Positions 7,500 to 17,203 are shown, counted from the stretch's first letter. The stretch is 64,000 nucleotides of DNA from Bacillus sp. ISL-34 (GCF_018613325.1 NZ_JAGGQJ010000023.1:124001-188000); one strand, 5' to 3'. Notes: generated from the letters alone by a model not told the origin. Made by a program: numbers and translations.

Positions 7500-8330
7500 C
7501 TATTTAAGCGGCTGGCATAACGGGCAAATATGTGTACCGCGTCCTGCAACAACCAGTTTCTCAAGCGGCGTGCCGCATGTTTTGCAGTTCTCGCCTTTTC
7601 GTCCATAAACATTCAGTTCCAACTGAAACATGCCGATTTGCCCTTGGGAATTGATGTAAGAACGAATTGTACTTCCGCCTTTTTCCACAGCTTCACCTAA
7701 AGTCGCAATGATTTCTGCATGCAACGTCTTGATTTCCTGCAATGAGAGTGAAGAAGCGATTCTCTCCGGATGGATACCGGAACGGAATAACGACTCGTCC
7801 ACATATATATTTCCAATCCCGACGACAACCGTTTGATCAAGGAGAACGGGCTTGATTTTCCTGTTGGTTCTTGCCAACTTGCTACTTAGCCCCTCGACAG
7901 TAAAATCTTCAGACAAAGGTTCAGGCCCTAAATGCAACAGAGGCAGCCGATCAAGTTCTTCCCCTTTGGCAAATAGATGCATCGTTCCGAATTTCCGGAC
8001 ATCCCTGTATCGAAGTTCACTGCCATCCGTGAAAGTGAAGATCACATGGGTATGCTTATCATACGGCTCTTCTTTTGGATGCACGCCGTATTTCCCCTCC
8101 ATCCTTAAATGCGAAACCATCGAATAATCATCCAAGGTGAAAATGAGGAACTTGCCCCGACGGCCTATTCCCCTTATCGTCTGCCCCTTTAAAGCATCCT
8201 GAAACTGTTCGACAGGTTCAGGAGCTTTAATGATCTTTGGCCAGAAGACGGACACTTCCTTGATCTCTTTTCCGAGTATGAGCTGCTCTAACGTTCTTCT
8301 GACTGTTTCCACTTCTGGAAGTTCTGGCAT
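7500..8330 (-). CDS. mutM: Formamidopyrimidine-DNA glycosylase MutM (Fpg)
   Basis: MutM excises 8-oxoguanine and formamidopyrimidines with AP-lyase activity. The mature N-terminus PELPEVETV supplies the catalytic Pro2 and Glu3; Lys60 lies in the conserved RRGKFL. The C-terminal zinc finger is complete (Cys249, Cys252, Cys269, Cys272), with the DNA-contacting TIRSYINSQG block before it. The start at 8330 is required to expose Pro2 and has AGGTGATT upstream; a start three codons earlier would bury it. The length is 276 residues. It lies 20 bases after polA, pairing base-excision repair with repair synthesis. Confidence 0.96.
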   Translation of the reverse strand: MPELPEVETVRRTLEQLILGKEIKEVSVFWPKIIKAPEPVEQFQDALKGQTIRGIGRRGKFLIFTLDDYSMVSHLRMEGKYGVHPKEEPYDKHTHVIFTFTDGSELRYRDVRKFGTMHLFAKGEELDRLPLLHLGPEPLSEDFTVEGLSSKLARTNRKIKPVLLDQTVVVGIGNIYVDESLFRSGIHPERIASSLSLQEIKTLHAEIIATLGEAVEKGGSTIRSYINSQGQIGMFQLELNVYGRKGENCKTCGTPLEKLVVAGRGTHICPLCQPLK

Positions 8331-8349
8331 TGCAATCACCTATCTTTTA

Positions 8350-10974
8350 TTATTTGGCATCATACCATGTTGGCCCGAAAGCATAATCCACTTTAAGGGG
8401 CACGTTCAATTCAATGGCATTTTCCATTTCCTCCGGAACGATCACTTTAAGGATTTCCAGTTCCTCAGGAGGAGTTTCAAAAATCAATTCATCATGCACC
8501 TGAAGAAGCATTCTCGTTTTAAGTCCTTCACTTTTCAGGCGCTTATTCATATTTATCATGGCAAGCTTGATGATATCCGCGGCGCTGCCTTGAATCGGCG
8601 TGTTCATTGCTGTCCGTTCGGCAAAGCTCCTGATGTTGAAATTCCTGCTTGTTATCTCAGGTATATAGCGCCTTCTTTGCATCAGAGTCGTGCTATATCC
8701 TTTTTGACGGGCCTCATGTATGCTTTCTTCCATATATTCCTGAACACCAGGAAAGCTTCTTAAATACTTCTCGATGAACTCTCCAGCTTCTTTTCTCGTG
8801 ATGCCAAGACTTTGCGATAGCCCGTAATCACTTATGCCATAAACGATTCCGAAGTTGACCGCTTTGGCATGGCGCCTCATGTTCGAAGTGACTTCCTCTG
8901 CCGATACATGGAACACATCCATGGCTGTCTTTGTATGAATGTCCATCCCGGCCTGGAACGCTTCCACCAATCCGCTGTCATTGGCGATATGTGCCAGAAC
9001 GCGTAACTCGATCTGGGAGTAGTCGGCAGCAAAAATGATCCAATCCTTTTCGGAAGGAATGAAGGCCTGCCTGATTTTCCTGCCTTCTTCCAGTCTGATC
9101 GGGATATTCTGCAGATTGGGATCTGTAGAGCTTAACCGGCCTGTCTGGGTCAATGCTTGGTTGAACCGGGTGTGCACCTTGTCCGTTTTGCCATTGACCA
9201 CTTTAAGCAACCCTTCAATATAAGTGGATTGCAACTTACCAAGCTGGCGATACAATAGTATCTCCTTGACGATATCATGCTTGCTCTCCAATTTTTCCAG
9301 CACATCGGCTGAAGTCGAATAACCTGTTTTGGTTTTCTTCATGACAGGAAGCTCCAACTTTTCAAACAGGATGGCCCCAAGCTGTTTAGGTGAATTGATA
9401 TTGAACGCCTCACCAGCCAAATCAAAAATTCGTGCTTCGATGTTTCTTAAGCGAATGGCTAATTCCTGTCCCATGTTTTTCAGTCGGCCTATATCCACCT
9501 TGATCCCCTGCCATTCCATATTGGCCAGGATGATCGACAGTGGCAGCTCCAGTTCCGTAAATAGGTGAAATTGCTCGAACTCTTGCAGCTTATCAATCAT
9601 CGGTGCTTTCAGAGACAGGATCGCCTTCGCTTTTCTGGCGATATGCTCCCTCAATTCCGCTTCCTCAGGTATTTTGCGTTTTGCACCTTTTCCATAAAAA
9701 ACATCATCCGTTTCAAGGCGGATAGCACCTTGAGTTTTCGTGATTTCTGCAACTTCGTCCACTGACTCCGCCGGATCCAGGATATAGGATGCCAAAAATA
9801 CATCAAAATCGATGCCTTTTATGTCGACTCCTCGATGACGCAGTGCAACAACCGTACGCTTCGCATCAAAAACCGTTTTCTTTTTTGTTTCATCCTCTGC
9901 CCAGGATTTAAAGGCCCCGGAACTCAGAGCATCATCTCCATGGAAGTAAAAGTGACCTTGTTCATTACTGATGGCAATCCCTATTATATCGGCACGATGA
10001 TAATTATCTTCTAAAATTTCAACATACAAAGCACTTTCATCTGTAAACATTCCTTCTGTCATTTCAGAAGTATGCACCTCTATCTTCTCCTGTTCAATCG
10101 GTGCACTTTCCGTTACATCCAATTTATCAAGCAAAGTCGAAAAGCCAAGCTCTTTATAGAATGAAATGACTCGATCCTGATCCATGCCAGTATACTCGGT
10201 CTCGTTTACGGAAACTTCAAGCGGCGCTTCCCTCGTTATTGTAGCCAGCTCTTTGCTTAATAGGGCCAGGTCTTTATGTTCTTCTATTTTCTCTTTCAAT
10301 TTTTGTCCGCTTACCTCATCAATCGACTGCAAAAGGTTTTCAACCGTTTCAAATTGATGCAATAATTTAAGGGCAGTCTTTTCACCAACACCCGGAATAC
10401 CGGGAATATTGTCCGAGGCATCTCCCATCAGCCCTTTTAAATCAATGATTTGCAATGGGGATAGACCGTATTTTTCATGTATATGCTTTGGGGTGTACTC
10501 CTCAATTTCAGTAATCCCCTTTTTCGTGATGGAAACCGTCGTACTAGGGGAGGATAATTGCGTTAAATCCTTATCACCGGAAATGACCTTCACTTCAAAA
10601 CCATCTTTTTCCGCTTGCAAAGACAGCGTACCGATAATATCATCGGCTTCGTAGTTCTCCAGTTCATACCTTTTTATTTGAAAACAATCAAGCAGCTCGC
10701 GAATGAAAGGGAATTGCTCCGATAATTCTGGCGGCGTTTTTTGGCGCCCACCCTTATATTCTTTGAATGATGCATGTCTGAATGTCGTTTTACCCGCATC
10801 GAATGCCACAAGTATGTGCGTTGGCTTTTCTTCTTCAAGAATGCGGTTAAGCATCATGGTGAATCCGTACACGGAATTCGTATGGACCCCCTTATCATTA
10901 TTCAAGAGCGGAAGCGCAAAAAACGCACGGTATGCAATGCTGTTTCCATCTATGAGTACTAACTTTTTATCCAA
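8350..10974 (-). CDS. polA: DNA polymerase I PolA
   Basis: An 874-residue family A polymerase for Okazaki-fragment processing and repair. The 5' nuclease domain occupies about residues 1-290. The central 3'-5' exonuclease fold is degenerate: the position of the catalytic DxE reads YVEIL, so proofreading is probably absent, as in other Bacillus Pol I enzymes. The polymerase domain has motif A DYSQIELR, the O helix RRHAKAVNFGIVYG and motif C QVHDELIFE. It is first in the polA-mutM-ytaF-coaE run and has a candidate extended -10 promoter upstream. Confidence 0.97.
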   Translation of the reverse strand: MDKKLVLIDGNSIAYRAFFALPLLNNDKGVHTNSVYGFTMMLNRILEEEKPTHILVAFDAGKTTFRHASFKEYKGGRQKTPPELSEQFPFIRELLDCFQIKRYELENYEADDIIGTLSLQAEKDGFEVKVISGDKDLTQLSSPSTTVSITKKGITEIEEYTPKHIHEKYGLSPLQIIDLKGLMGDASDNIPGIPGVGEKTALKLLHQFETVENLLQSIDEVSGQKLKEKIEEHKDLALLSKELATITREAPLEVSVNETEYTGMDQDRVISFYKELGFSTLLDKLDVTESAPIEQEKIEVHTSEMTEGMFTDESALYVEILEDNYHRADIIGIAISNEQGHFYFHGDDALSSGAFKSWAEDETKKKTVFDAKRTVVALRHRGVDIKGIDFDVFLASYILDPAESVDEVAEITKTQGAIRLETDDVFYGKGAKRKIPEEAELREHIARKAKAILSLKAPMIDKLQEFEQFHLFTELELPLSIILANMEWQGIKVDIGRLKNMGQELAIRLRNIEARIFDLAGEAFNINSPKQLGAILFEKLELPVMKKTKTGYSTSADVLEKLESKHDIVKEILLYRQLGKLQSTYIEGLLKVVNGKTDKVHTRFNQALTQTGRLSSTDPNLQNIPIRLEEGRKIRQAFIPSEKDWIIFAADYSQIELRVLAHIANDSGLVEAFQAGMDIHTKTAMDVFHVSAEEVTSNMRRHAKAVNFGIVYGISDYGLSQSLGITRKEAGEFIEKYLRSFPGVQEYMEESIHEARQKGYSTTLMQRRRYIPEITSRNFNIRSFAERTAMNTPIQGSAADIIKLAMINMNKRLKSEGLKTRMLLQVHDELIFETPPEELEILKVIVPEEMENAIELNVPLKVDYAFGPTWYDAK

Positions 10975-11056
10975 ATCCGTCTTCCTCCAGTCATACAGGT
11001 TTATGTAGTTATAGCTTCTATATAAAAACGCAAAAAGCCGTTCATTTTCTTTCTCT

Positions 11057-11065
11057 ATTCTACCA
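11057..11065 (-). promoter_or_regulatory. Candidate extended -10 promoter of polA
   Basis: Minus-strand TGGTAGAAT combines the TGn extension with TAGAAT, about 83 bases upstream of the polA start and just downstream of hflC. The -35 region is poor. It would let polA be expressed independently of hflK-hflC. Confidence 0.4.
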
Positions 11066-11101
11066 TGAGTAGAAGCGGAAAGAAAAATGACGGCATCAAG
11101 G

Positions 11102-12034
11102 TTATTTAGTATTTCCCATTAACAAGCTGGCATAAGGGGAATCCGAAGGCAGAACGATGACCGTTTGATCTCCGATCGTTTTTTTGTAGGATTCAAGAGT
11201 CCGGTATAGTTTATAGAATTCGGGGTCTTTGGAAAACGACTTATTATAGATTTTCGCTGCTTCCCCTTCACCTTCAGCCCTGATCACTTCTGCATCAGCC
11301 TCTGCAGTAGAGAGCAATTCTTTCACTTTCCGATCAGTATCCGCAATGATCCGGTTTTTCTTCGCATCACCCTTGGATAGGTATTCTTGCGCTTTCGATT
11401 CCCGCTCGGATATCATCCTCTTGAAGACTGATGCTTCGTTTTCGGCGGGCAGGTCAGTCCGCTTTATCCGGACATCCGTCAAGCTGATGCCATAACTGTC
11501 CTTTTGCAGCAAATCGTTGACTTTTTCCGTTATGCGGTCGTTTAAACTTCCCCTGGATGACTTCTCATCATTGATGATCTCATCATAATTCAGCTGGCCC
11601 AGCTCTGAACGAACTGCCGAATAGATGAACTCTTCCATTTTCGTTTCGGCATTCTCAAGTGTCCTTGCATTTGTAATCAATTTCTTCGGATCTTCTATTC
11701 TCCAAACTGCATAGTTATCGATCAGCATCCGCTTTTTATCTTTTGTATTGATTTCCGCTTCGGAAACATCAGAAGTCATCTGATACTTCGGCAAGGTCAT
11801 GATACTCTGAATGAAAGGCACCTTCGCCTTTAATCCCGGGGTCTTATCGATCCTTACCACCTCACCGAATTGGCGGACGACTTTGTATTCGCCCTCTTTG
11901 ACGATATATACATTGGTGAAGATGATTAGCAGCAACACGATGAAAATAATCAGGAAGATGCCGATTCTCACATAGCCCCTCCAATGAAAATCCCCTTTTT
12001 TCAACTCAGAGAAATCTATTATTTTTCCGCTCAT
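11102..12034 (-). CDS. hflC: HflC, SPFH/band 7 membrane protease regulator
   Basis: HflC with HflK forms a large membrane-anchored cage around the FtsH protease and modulates its activity. One N-terminal transmembrane segment (about residues 25-46) is followed by a band 7 domain and a long charged coiled-coil region with KAQEYLSKGDAKK. The length is 310 residues. Its start overlaps the hflK stop by four bases, so the two are translationally coupled. The pair lies between phoR and polA, a place where B. subtilis 168 has no such genes. Confidence 0.9.
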   Translation of the reverse strand: MSGKIIDFSELKKGDFHWRGYVRIGIFLIIFIVLLLIIFTNVYIVKEGEYKVVRQFGEVVRIDKTPGLKAKVPFIQSIMTLPKYQMTSDVSEAEINTKDKKRMLIDNYAVWRIEDPKKLITNARTLENAETKMEEFIYSAVRSELGQLNYDEIINDEKSSRGSLNDRITEKVNDLLQKDSYGISLTDVRIKRTDLPAENEASVFKRMISERESKAQEYLSKGDAKKNRIIADTDRKVKELLSTAEADAEVIRAEGEGEAAKIYNKSFSKDPEFYKLYRTLESYKKTIGDQTVIVLPSDSPYASLLMGNTK

Positions 12035-13074
12035 TGTTTAGTGCCCCCTTCCCCTGTCGCTTTTTCTTCCGATGCATTCCCTTTTTTCGTTTCTTCTTCA
12101 GGTATAGTGGCTTCATCAGGGGCAGGCGTTTTTTTCGTTTCTTCCTTTTCAAGCGAGCGGAGCGGCAAGTACTTCATTGTGTTTCCATCATCATTCATAA
12201 TATAAATCTCTGCATTCGGCAATACTTCCTCAAGGGTCTCAATAATAAGACGGTCCTTCGTAATCCCCTTATTGCCCTTATACTCACTGAGTAATTTTTC
12301 AAAGACCGCTACATCCCCGCGGGCAGCTTCCGTACGGGCAGCTTTATCCCCATTAGCCTGTGAAATGAGAGCATCTTTTTCCCCTTCCGCTTCATTCATA
12401 CGCTTATTTTCATATTTATCCGCTTCGTTGATTTTCGTATTCGCCGTTTCCCGGGCATCCGTTACATTGGTAAATGCTTTCCGCACTTCCTCATTCGGTA
12501 ACTCCACGTCCTGGAGTTTAACAGCAGATATGGAAATCCCGACATCATATTTCTCCATTAGCTGTGACAATAGATCGCGTACATCCGCTTCGATTTGCGC
12601 TTTACCAGATGTAAGGGCATCATCGATTCTCGTGCTGCCGATAATGCTCCGTAATGCAGCTGAAGTCGTATCGTATAATATTTTTTCTGGATCATCCGCA
12701 TTGTATAGATATTTTGGAGGGTCTGTGATTTTCCACTGAACCACTAGGTCGGCCAGCACAATATTTTCATCACCCGTAATCATTTTGGTCTCACTCGGGT
12801 AATCCGTCACCTCTCCATCCTCTTCCTTATATCCAAATTTAAGGCTGAATGTTTCTTTGGATAATTTCTCGACCGATTGAATGGGCCAAGGCAGTTTAAA
12901 GTGAAGTCCTGGTTCCGTTATCGTCTCCTCCACTTTACCAAACGTCATTATGACAGCTTGATCGGATTCATCAACAGTGTACCAGGTCGATATCGCAACT
13001 ACACCTAAAATTAAAAGAAAAAAGACAAGTCCTGTGATCGTATATATCCTTTTTAAGCTAACGATATGTATCAC
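12031..13074 (-). CDS. hflK: HflK, SPFH/band 7 membrane protease regulator
   Basis: The partner of HflC, 347 residues: one N-terminal transmembrane helix (about residues 10-30), a band 7 domain beginning STWYTVDESDQAV, a coiled coil with EADKYENKRMNEAEGEKDA, and a low-complexity Glu/Lys/Thr tail (about 310-347) with ETKK repeats. The annotated start is GTG at 13074. AAGAAGGGG lies almost against it, an unusually short spacing, and no ATG follows nearby, so the true start is uncertain by a few codons. The gene is first of a two-gene operon. Confidence 0.88.
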   Translation of the reverse strand: MIHIVSLKRIYTITGLVFFLLILGVVAISTWYTVDESDQAVIMTFGKVEETITEPGLHFKLPWPIQSVEKLSKETFSLKFGYKEEDGEVTDYPSETKMITGDENIVLADLVVQWKITDPPKYLYNADDPEKILYDTTSAALRSIIGSTRIDDALTSGKAQIEADVRDLLSQLMEKYDVGISISAVKLQDVELPNEEVRKAFTNVTDARETANTKINEADKYENKRMNEAEGEKDALISQANGDKAARTEAARGDVAVFEKLLSEYKGNKGITKDRLIIETLEEVLPNAEIYIMNDDGNTMKYLPLRSLEKEETKKTPAPDEATIPEEETKKGNASEEKATGEGGTKQ

Positions 13075-13195
13075 CCCTTCTTTGCAGTTATATCTTATTT
13101 ACGCAAGAAAGGGCCTAAAGTTTCATGAAAATCAAATATTTTCCTAGAAAAATAGGATAGAGGAATGGTTCCCGGGGAATATAGCCAAAATTAAA

Positions 13196-13216
13196 GACAG
13201 AGACTATGTCTCTGTC
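13196..13216 (-). terminator. Hairpin copy 1, terminator-like
   Basis: A perfect 9-bp stem GACAGAGAC/GTCTCTGTC with a TAT loop. On the minus strand it runs into TTTAATTTT, and on the plus strand into TACTGTTTTTT. It is nearly identical to the hairpin at 13403-13423, on the far side of the palindromic repeat. Confidence 0.6.
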
Positions 13217-13249
13217 TACTGTTTTTTAAGGCTTTTGTACAATTTGAAC

Positions 13250-13364
13250 GTTGATTGGAACATAGGACACTCGCTTTCCGCGGGCAGTCCGCCCTTTACG
13301 CCTTCGGGGTCTCCTTGGACGGGCTTTCCTACAGGAGTCTCGCCCACCTGTTCCAATAATCAAC
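13250..13364. repeat. Palindromic intergenic repeat (MITE/REP-like)
   Basis: A 115-base GC-rich block bounded by imperfect inverted ends: GTTGATTGGAACA at the left and TGTTCCAATAATCAAC at the right. Its interior (CTCGCTTTCCGCGGGCAG, CTTCGGGGTCTC, CAGGAGTCTCGCCC) resembles a dispersed non-coding palindrome that I recall from many Bacillaceae intergenic regions. It lies between hflK and phoR, and no gene is seen in it. Base composition differs from the AT-rich flanks. Copies elsewhere in the genome cannot be checked from this window. Confidence 0.65.
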
Positions 13365-13402
13365 TTTGCTTTAATATTTAGATTGAACTGCCACAAAATC
13401 AA

Positions 13403-13423
13403 ACAGAGACTATGTGTCTCTGT
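13403..13423 (-). terminator. Hairpin copy 2, terminator-like, downstream of phoR
   Basis: The stem ACAGAGAC/GTCTCTGT (8 bp, 5-base loop) is followed on the minus strand by TTTGATTTTG. It is the first hairpin after phoR and is probably its terminator. Together with copy 1 it brackets the palindromic repeat at 13250-13364. Confidence 0.65.
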
Positions 13424-13524
13424 CAATGTTTAACTCCTTGGATGAGGGGTTGTACAACCATTGTACCCCTGCATTATGAAGTCCGTTTTAAGGAATTGTA
13501 AAGGACATGTAAATAAGAAACCCG

Positions 13525-15303
13525 CTACATTTTTCCTTTTAAGCTTTTATTTAAAGTGACTGTAAAAGTCGTCCCGGTTCCAGGAGTGCTTTCCACGTTG
13601 ATTTTACCTTTATGGACTTCTATTATATGTTTAACAATTGCCAGTCCAATGCCCGTACCTCCTGAATCGCGGCTCCTGGCCTTATCGATCCGGTAAAACC
13701 GTTCAAAAATCCTGGGCAGTTCTTTTTCTTCGATGCCGATCCCGCTGTCTTGAACTGCTATATCGACCGTCTGTTCATTTTCAATGATATCAACGGAGAC
13801 CCTGCCGCCATTTGGTGTATAGGTCAATGCGTTCGTAATCAAATTGATGAAAACCTGTTTGATCCTGTCAGATTCCCCTTCAATGAATACTGGTTCCGGT
13901 GATGTTTTAATTTCAAGGGATACTTCTTTTTCCTTCAGCTTGCCTATAAGCATCTCTTGTATTTCGCCAAGTACTTTCGTAATATCCACGACCCCTGCGT
14001 TTAAAACGAATTCCTGTTGCTCCATTTTGGATAAATTCAGAAGCTCCTGAATGAGTTCTTGCAGCCGATCACTTTCTTTCAGGATAATCGATAAAAAGTG
14101 CTTTAAGGTCTTTTCGTCTTTTAAGGCGCCATCTAACAATGTTTCAGAAAAGCCTTTAATAGAAGTGATCGGGGTTCTCAATTCATGTGACACATTCGCC
14201 ACGAAATCCTTCCGCATCTGCTCGAGCCTTTTCAATTCGGTGATATCATGGAAAATGAGGAGGATCCCCTTCCATTCATCATGATTCCCAATAATGGGAG
14301 CCCCGTAAATCTCAAAATGCTTACGTTCTATGGCAAGCGGTATTTTCACCTGTCGTTTTATCGTTTTTTCCGTTCGAAAGATCTCTTCGATGATGGCTAT
14401 CACTTCCTGATCTTTAATGACCGAATAATATTCCTGAAACAAAAACGTAGCGGCGTTCACATGGAAACTTTTCTTGAATTCCCGGTTGATTAAGGTGGTA
14501 TACCCTTTACTGTCTATCAGCAAGACTCCACTACCGATATTTTCAACAAGTGCTTCCAAACGATCCTGATTCATTTCCCTCGCTATTTCTGTTTCCTGAA
14601 GATTCCTCGCCAATATGTTCAGGGAAGTTGTCAGCATTCCCGTTTCATCGGAATGCCGCCCGAATGTCCGGGTTCCGTAATTCCCTTTTGCCAGTTCAAT
14701 GGCTGCCATCGTCGCCTCTTCGATCGGACGGGTATAATATGAAGTGATTTTGCTCGCAAGCATGAGAATGATGATCAAGGCAACCCCTAGACAAATGATC
14801 AATATTTGCCACATTTGTTTATTCACTTGATGGATGGCCTCTATTTCATTGCTATGAACGACAAAGCCTTCAATCTCGCCATCCTTTTCAACCGTCTTCC
14901 AATAATAATGGAGGTCCGATTCCCCTTCGACCACTTCATACCCTTCCCCATGCTTAAGCCCTTTTTCCAAAGTTATTTTACGAAGGACATTGGCATGGCT
15001 TTTAAGTATTTCATTGGATGATGTGGAATCGTATAATATTTCCCCACTCGTGGAAAGAATGGTTAAATTCGAATCTAAAAGGGGTGTCAGTTTTTCCGTT
15101 TTCCCTTTTTCCAAAAAGGACTCGATCCCGCCATGCTCCTGAATATATGTAGAAATGAAAAATGTTTCGTTCTGTATACGCTCATTGAACGTTTTAATAT
15201 AATAACTTTTGAACAAGTGTCCTAATAAAAAGCCCACGGCCATCAGGACGACCATCACCAATGTGATGAGGGTATATAAGAGCTTTTTACGATAGGTGGT
15301 CAT
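13525..15303 (-). CDS. phoR: Phosphate-response sensor histidine kinase PhoR
   Basis: A 592-residue membrane kinase of the PhoP-PhoR system for phosphate starvation. Two transmembrane helices (about 10-30 and 165-184) flank an extracytoplasmic PAS-like domain. HAMP, cytoplasmic PAS and HisKA domains follow, with the phospho-accepting His in FVANVSHELRTP, and then a HATPase domain with DSGIGI, RFYRIDKARSR and GGTGIGLAIV. Its start overlaps the phoP stop by four bases. In B. subtilis the kinase senses wall teichoic acid precursors through the cytoplasmic PAS; whether that holds here is not visible. Confidence 0.95.
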   Translation of the reverse strand: MTTYRKKLLYTLITLVMVVLMAVGFLLGHLFKSYYIKTFNERIQNETFFISTYIQEHGGIESFLEKGKTEKLTPLLDSNLTILSTSGEILYDSTSSNEILKSHANVLRKITLEKGLKHGEGYEVVEGESDLHYYWKTVEKDGEIEGFVVHSNEIEAIHQVNKQMWQILIICLGVALIIILMLASKITSYYTRPIEEATMAAIELAKGNYGTRTFGRHSDETGMLTTSLNILARNLQETEIAREMNQDRLEALVENIGSGVLLIDSKGYTTLINREFKKSFHVNAATFLFQEYYSVIKDQEVIAIIEEIFRTEKTIKRQVKIPLAIERKHFEIYGAPIIGNHDEWKGILLIFHDITELKRLEQMRKDFVANVSHELRTPITSIKGFSETLLDGALKDEKTLKHFLSIILKESDRLQELIQELLNLSKMEQQEFVLNAGVVDITKVLGEIQEMLIGKLKEKEVSLEIKTSPEPVFIEGESDRIKQVFINLITNALTYTPNGGRVSVDIIENEQTVDIAVQDSGIGIEEKELPRIFERFYRIDKARSRDSGGTGIGLAIVKHIIEVHKGKINVESTPGTGTTFTVTLNKSLKGKM

Positions 15304-16019
15304 TCTTTTTTAGGCTCCTCAAGCTTATACCCCAAGCCCCTTATCGTTTTAATATAGAGAGGTTTTTTTGTATCCTTCTCTATTTTTTCACGAAGATGGC
15401 TAATATGGACATCGACGATTCGTGAGTCTCCCGCGAAATCATAATTCCATACCGCACTGAGCAGTTGGTCCCTAGTCAGCACTCTTCCTTTATTCTTCGC
15501 CAAGTATAAAAGTAATTCAAATTCCTTTGGAGTCAATTCTAATTGCTGTTCATCAAAGAATGCTTCGTATCGTTCCGGGAACACTTTCAATTCCCCTAAT
15601 TTCAAGAGACCATCTTCCTGATCCTGACTTGACTCACTGCCGTTCGATTGAAACTGGGATCTTCTTAATATGGCTTTAATCCGGGCCACTACCTCCCTTG
15701 GACTAAATGGCTTGGTCAAGTAATCATCCGCCCCAAGTTCAAGTCCCAGCACTTTGTCAAATTCATCGTCCTTAGCTGTCAGCATCAAGATCGGTATATT
15801 GATTTTTTGCTGGCGAAGCTGCTTACATACTTCAAGCCCATCCATTTTTGGCAGCATCAAATCCAATACCACTAAATCGGGGCGTATATCCACGGCAGCC
15901 TCCAGCCCTTGTTCTCCATCCAAAGCTGTGATTACCGAATAGCCTGCTTGTTCTAAATTGTACTGAAGTAAGGTAACTATTGATTGTTCATCATCCACTA
16001 CGAGAATTTTCTTTGACAT
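15300..16019 (-). CDS. phoP: Phosphate-response regulator PhoP
   Basis: An OmpR-family response regulator of 239 residues. The receiver domain has the acidic pair in VVDDE, the phosphorylated Asp in DLVVLDLMLPK, and the conserved Thr and Lys in MLTAKD and YLTKPF. The C-terminal winged helix has LELTPKEFELLLYL and the recognition region RIVDVHISHLREKIE. The start at 16019 lies behind AGGAGGATCTA; the longer in-frame extension has no such site. Two TATAAT hexamers on the minus strand upstream (around 16082-16105) mark the promoter region. It is first of the phoP-phoR operon. Confidence 0.96.
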   Translation of the reverse strand: MSKKILVVDDEQSIVTLLQYNLEQAGYSVITALDGEQGLEAAVDIRPDLVVLDLMLPKMDGLEVCKQLRQQKINIPILMLTAKDDEFDKVLGLELGADDYLTKPFSPREVVARIKAILRRSQFQSNGSESSQDQEDGLLKLGELKVFPERYEAFFDEQQLELTPKEFELLLYLAKNKGRVLTRDQLLSAVWNYDFAGDSRIVDVHISHLREKIEKDTKKPLYIKTIRGLGYKLEEPKKE

Positions 16020-16194
16020 TAGATCCTCCTGATTATGTATTACCCCAAAGACCAATTTCTCGGTCTACTCATCCAATTCCATTATAAAGAATATTATATG
16101 AAATTTACACATAAAAAAACGGAAAGAAAGTTATTCCTATCTTCAGCAGGGAGATTATAAACCTCCGGATAGTTCCAGCGTCTTTTAAGCGGAT

Positions 16195-16253
16195 TAAAAA
16201 ACTGCCCGGAGTTGGAAAATGGCCTCGGCCTTTTCTTCCAATATCCGGGCAGT
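16195..16253 (-). terminator. Terminator after mdh
   Basis: A long stem pairs ACTGCCCGG and TTGGAA with TTCCAA and CCGGGCAGT around a small inner GGCC hairpin. It is followed on the minus strand by six T. It lies 15 bases after the mdh stop. Confidence 0.9.
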
Positions 16254-16267
16254 CCGTTCATGATCTC

Positions 16268-17203
16268 TTATTGAAGGACTTGCATGACTGCTTTTACTGA
16301 TTCAACTGATTTTGAAAGTGCCGCTTTTTCGTCTTCAGTCAATTCAAGTTCGATGATTTGTTCAATACCGTTTGCACCTAGTACAGTCGGCACTCCAAGG
16401 TAGATACCTTCGAATCCGTATTCGCCTTCAAGATAAGCGATGGATGGAAGAACGCGACGTTGGTCTTTAAGGATCGCTTCAGCCATCTCCACTAGAGATG
16501 CAGCTGGTGCATAATATGCGCTTCCGTTTCCAAGAAGGTTTACGATTTCTCCGCCGCCAGTGCGGGTACGGGCCACTATTGCTTCTAAACGATCTTCGGG
16601 GATCAATGTTTCCAAAGGAATTCCGCCTGCATAAGAGTAACGCACTAGAGGAACCATATCGTCTCCGTGTCCGCCAAGTACGAAACCAGTTACATCTTTA
16701 ACGGATAAGTTTAATTCTTGAGCTACGAAAGTGCGGAAACGAGCTGTATCAAGAACACCTGATTGTCCGATAACGCGTTCTTTAGGGAAACCTGATTCTT
16801 TGTATACAGTGTAAGTCATTGCATCTACAGGGTTTGTCAAAACGATGATTGTTGTATTAGGGGAATATTTAACTACTTCTTTAGTTACTGATTTCATAAC
16901 TTTTTGGTTGGTTTGAACTAAGTCGTCACGGCTCATGCCGGGCTTACGGGCAATTCCGGCAGTGATGATCACTACGTCGGAATCAGCTGTTTCTGCATAG
17001 TCGGATGTACCGATGATGTTAGCATCGAAACCTAGAACAGGTCCTGCTTCCGCCATATCAAGGGCTTTACCTTTTGTAGGGTTTTCAGCTTGCGGAATAT
17101 CAACCAAAACGATATCACCAAGTTCTTTTTGAGCTGCTAGGAATGCTGCTGTAGCACCGGTGAAACCAGCACCTACCACCGTGATTTTTTTACGTTTAGA
17201 CAT
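16268..17203 (-). CDS. mdh: Malate dehydrogenase Mdh
   Basis: A TCA-cycle enzyme oxidising malate to oxaloacetate with NAD, of the LDH-like type (311 residues). The Rossmann loop GAGFTGA is near residues 11-17, and the Asp in LVDIPQAE fits NAD use. The substrate arginines lie in GMSRDDL and LDTARFR, and the catalytic His is in GGHGDDM. AAGGAGGAAATAAC precedes the ATG. It is the last gene of citZ-icd-mdh; a hairpin between icd and mdh may set their relative transcript levels. Confidence 0.97.
   Translation of the reverse strand: MSKRKKITVVGAGFTGATAAFLAAQKELGDIVLVDIPQAENPTKGKALDMAEAGPVLGFDANIIGTSDYAETADSDVVIITAGIARKPGMSRDDLVQTNQKVMKSVTKEVVKYSPNTTIIVLTNPVDAMTYTVYKESGFPKERVIGQSGVLDTARFRTFVAQELNLSVKDVTGFVLGGHGDDMVPLVRYSYAGGIPLETLIPEDRLEAIVARTRTGGGEIVNLLGNGSAYYAPAASLVEMAEAILKDQRRVLPSIAYLEGEYGFEGIYLGVPTVLGANGIEQIIELELTEDEKAALSKSVESVKAVMQVLQ

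Noticed and set aside
13226..13426. 66-codon minus-strand ORF across the palindromic repeat
   Set aside because: It is created by the GC-rich palindrome, is rich in Arg, and has no ribosome site; it overlaps both flanking hairpins.
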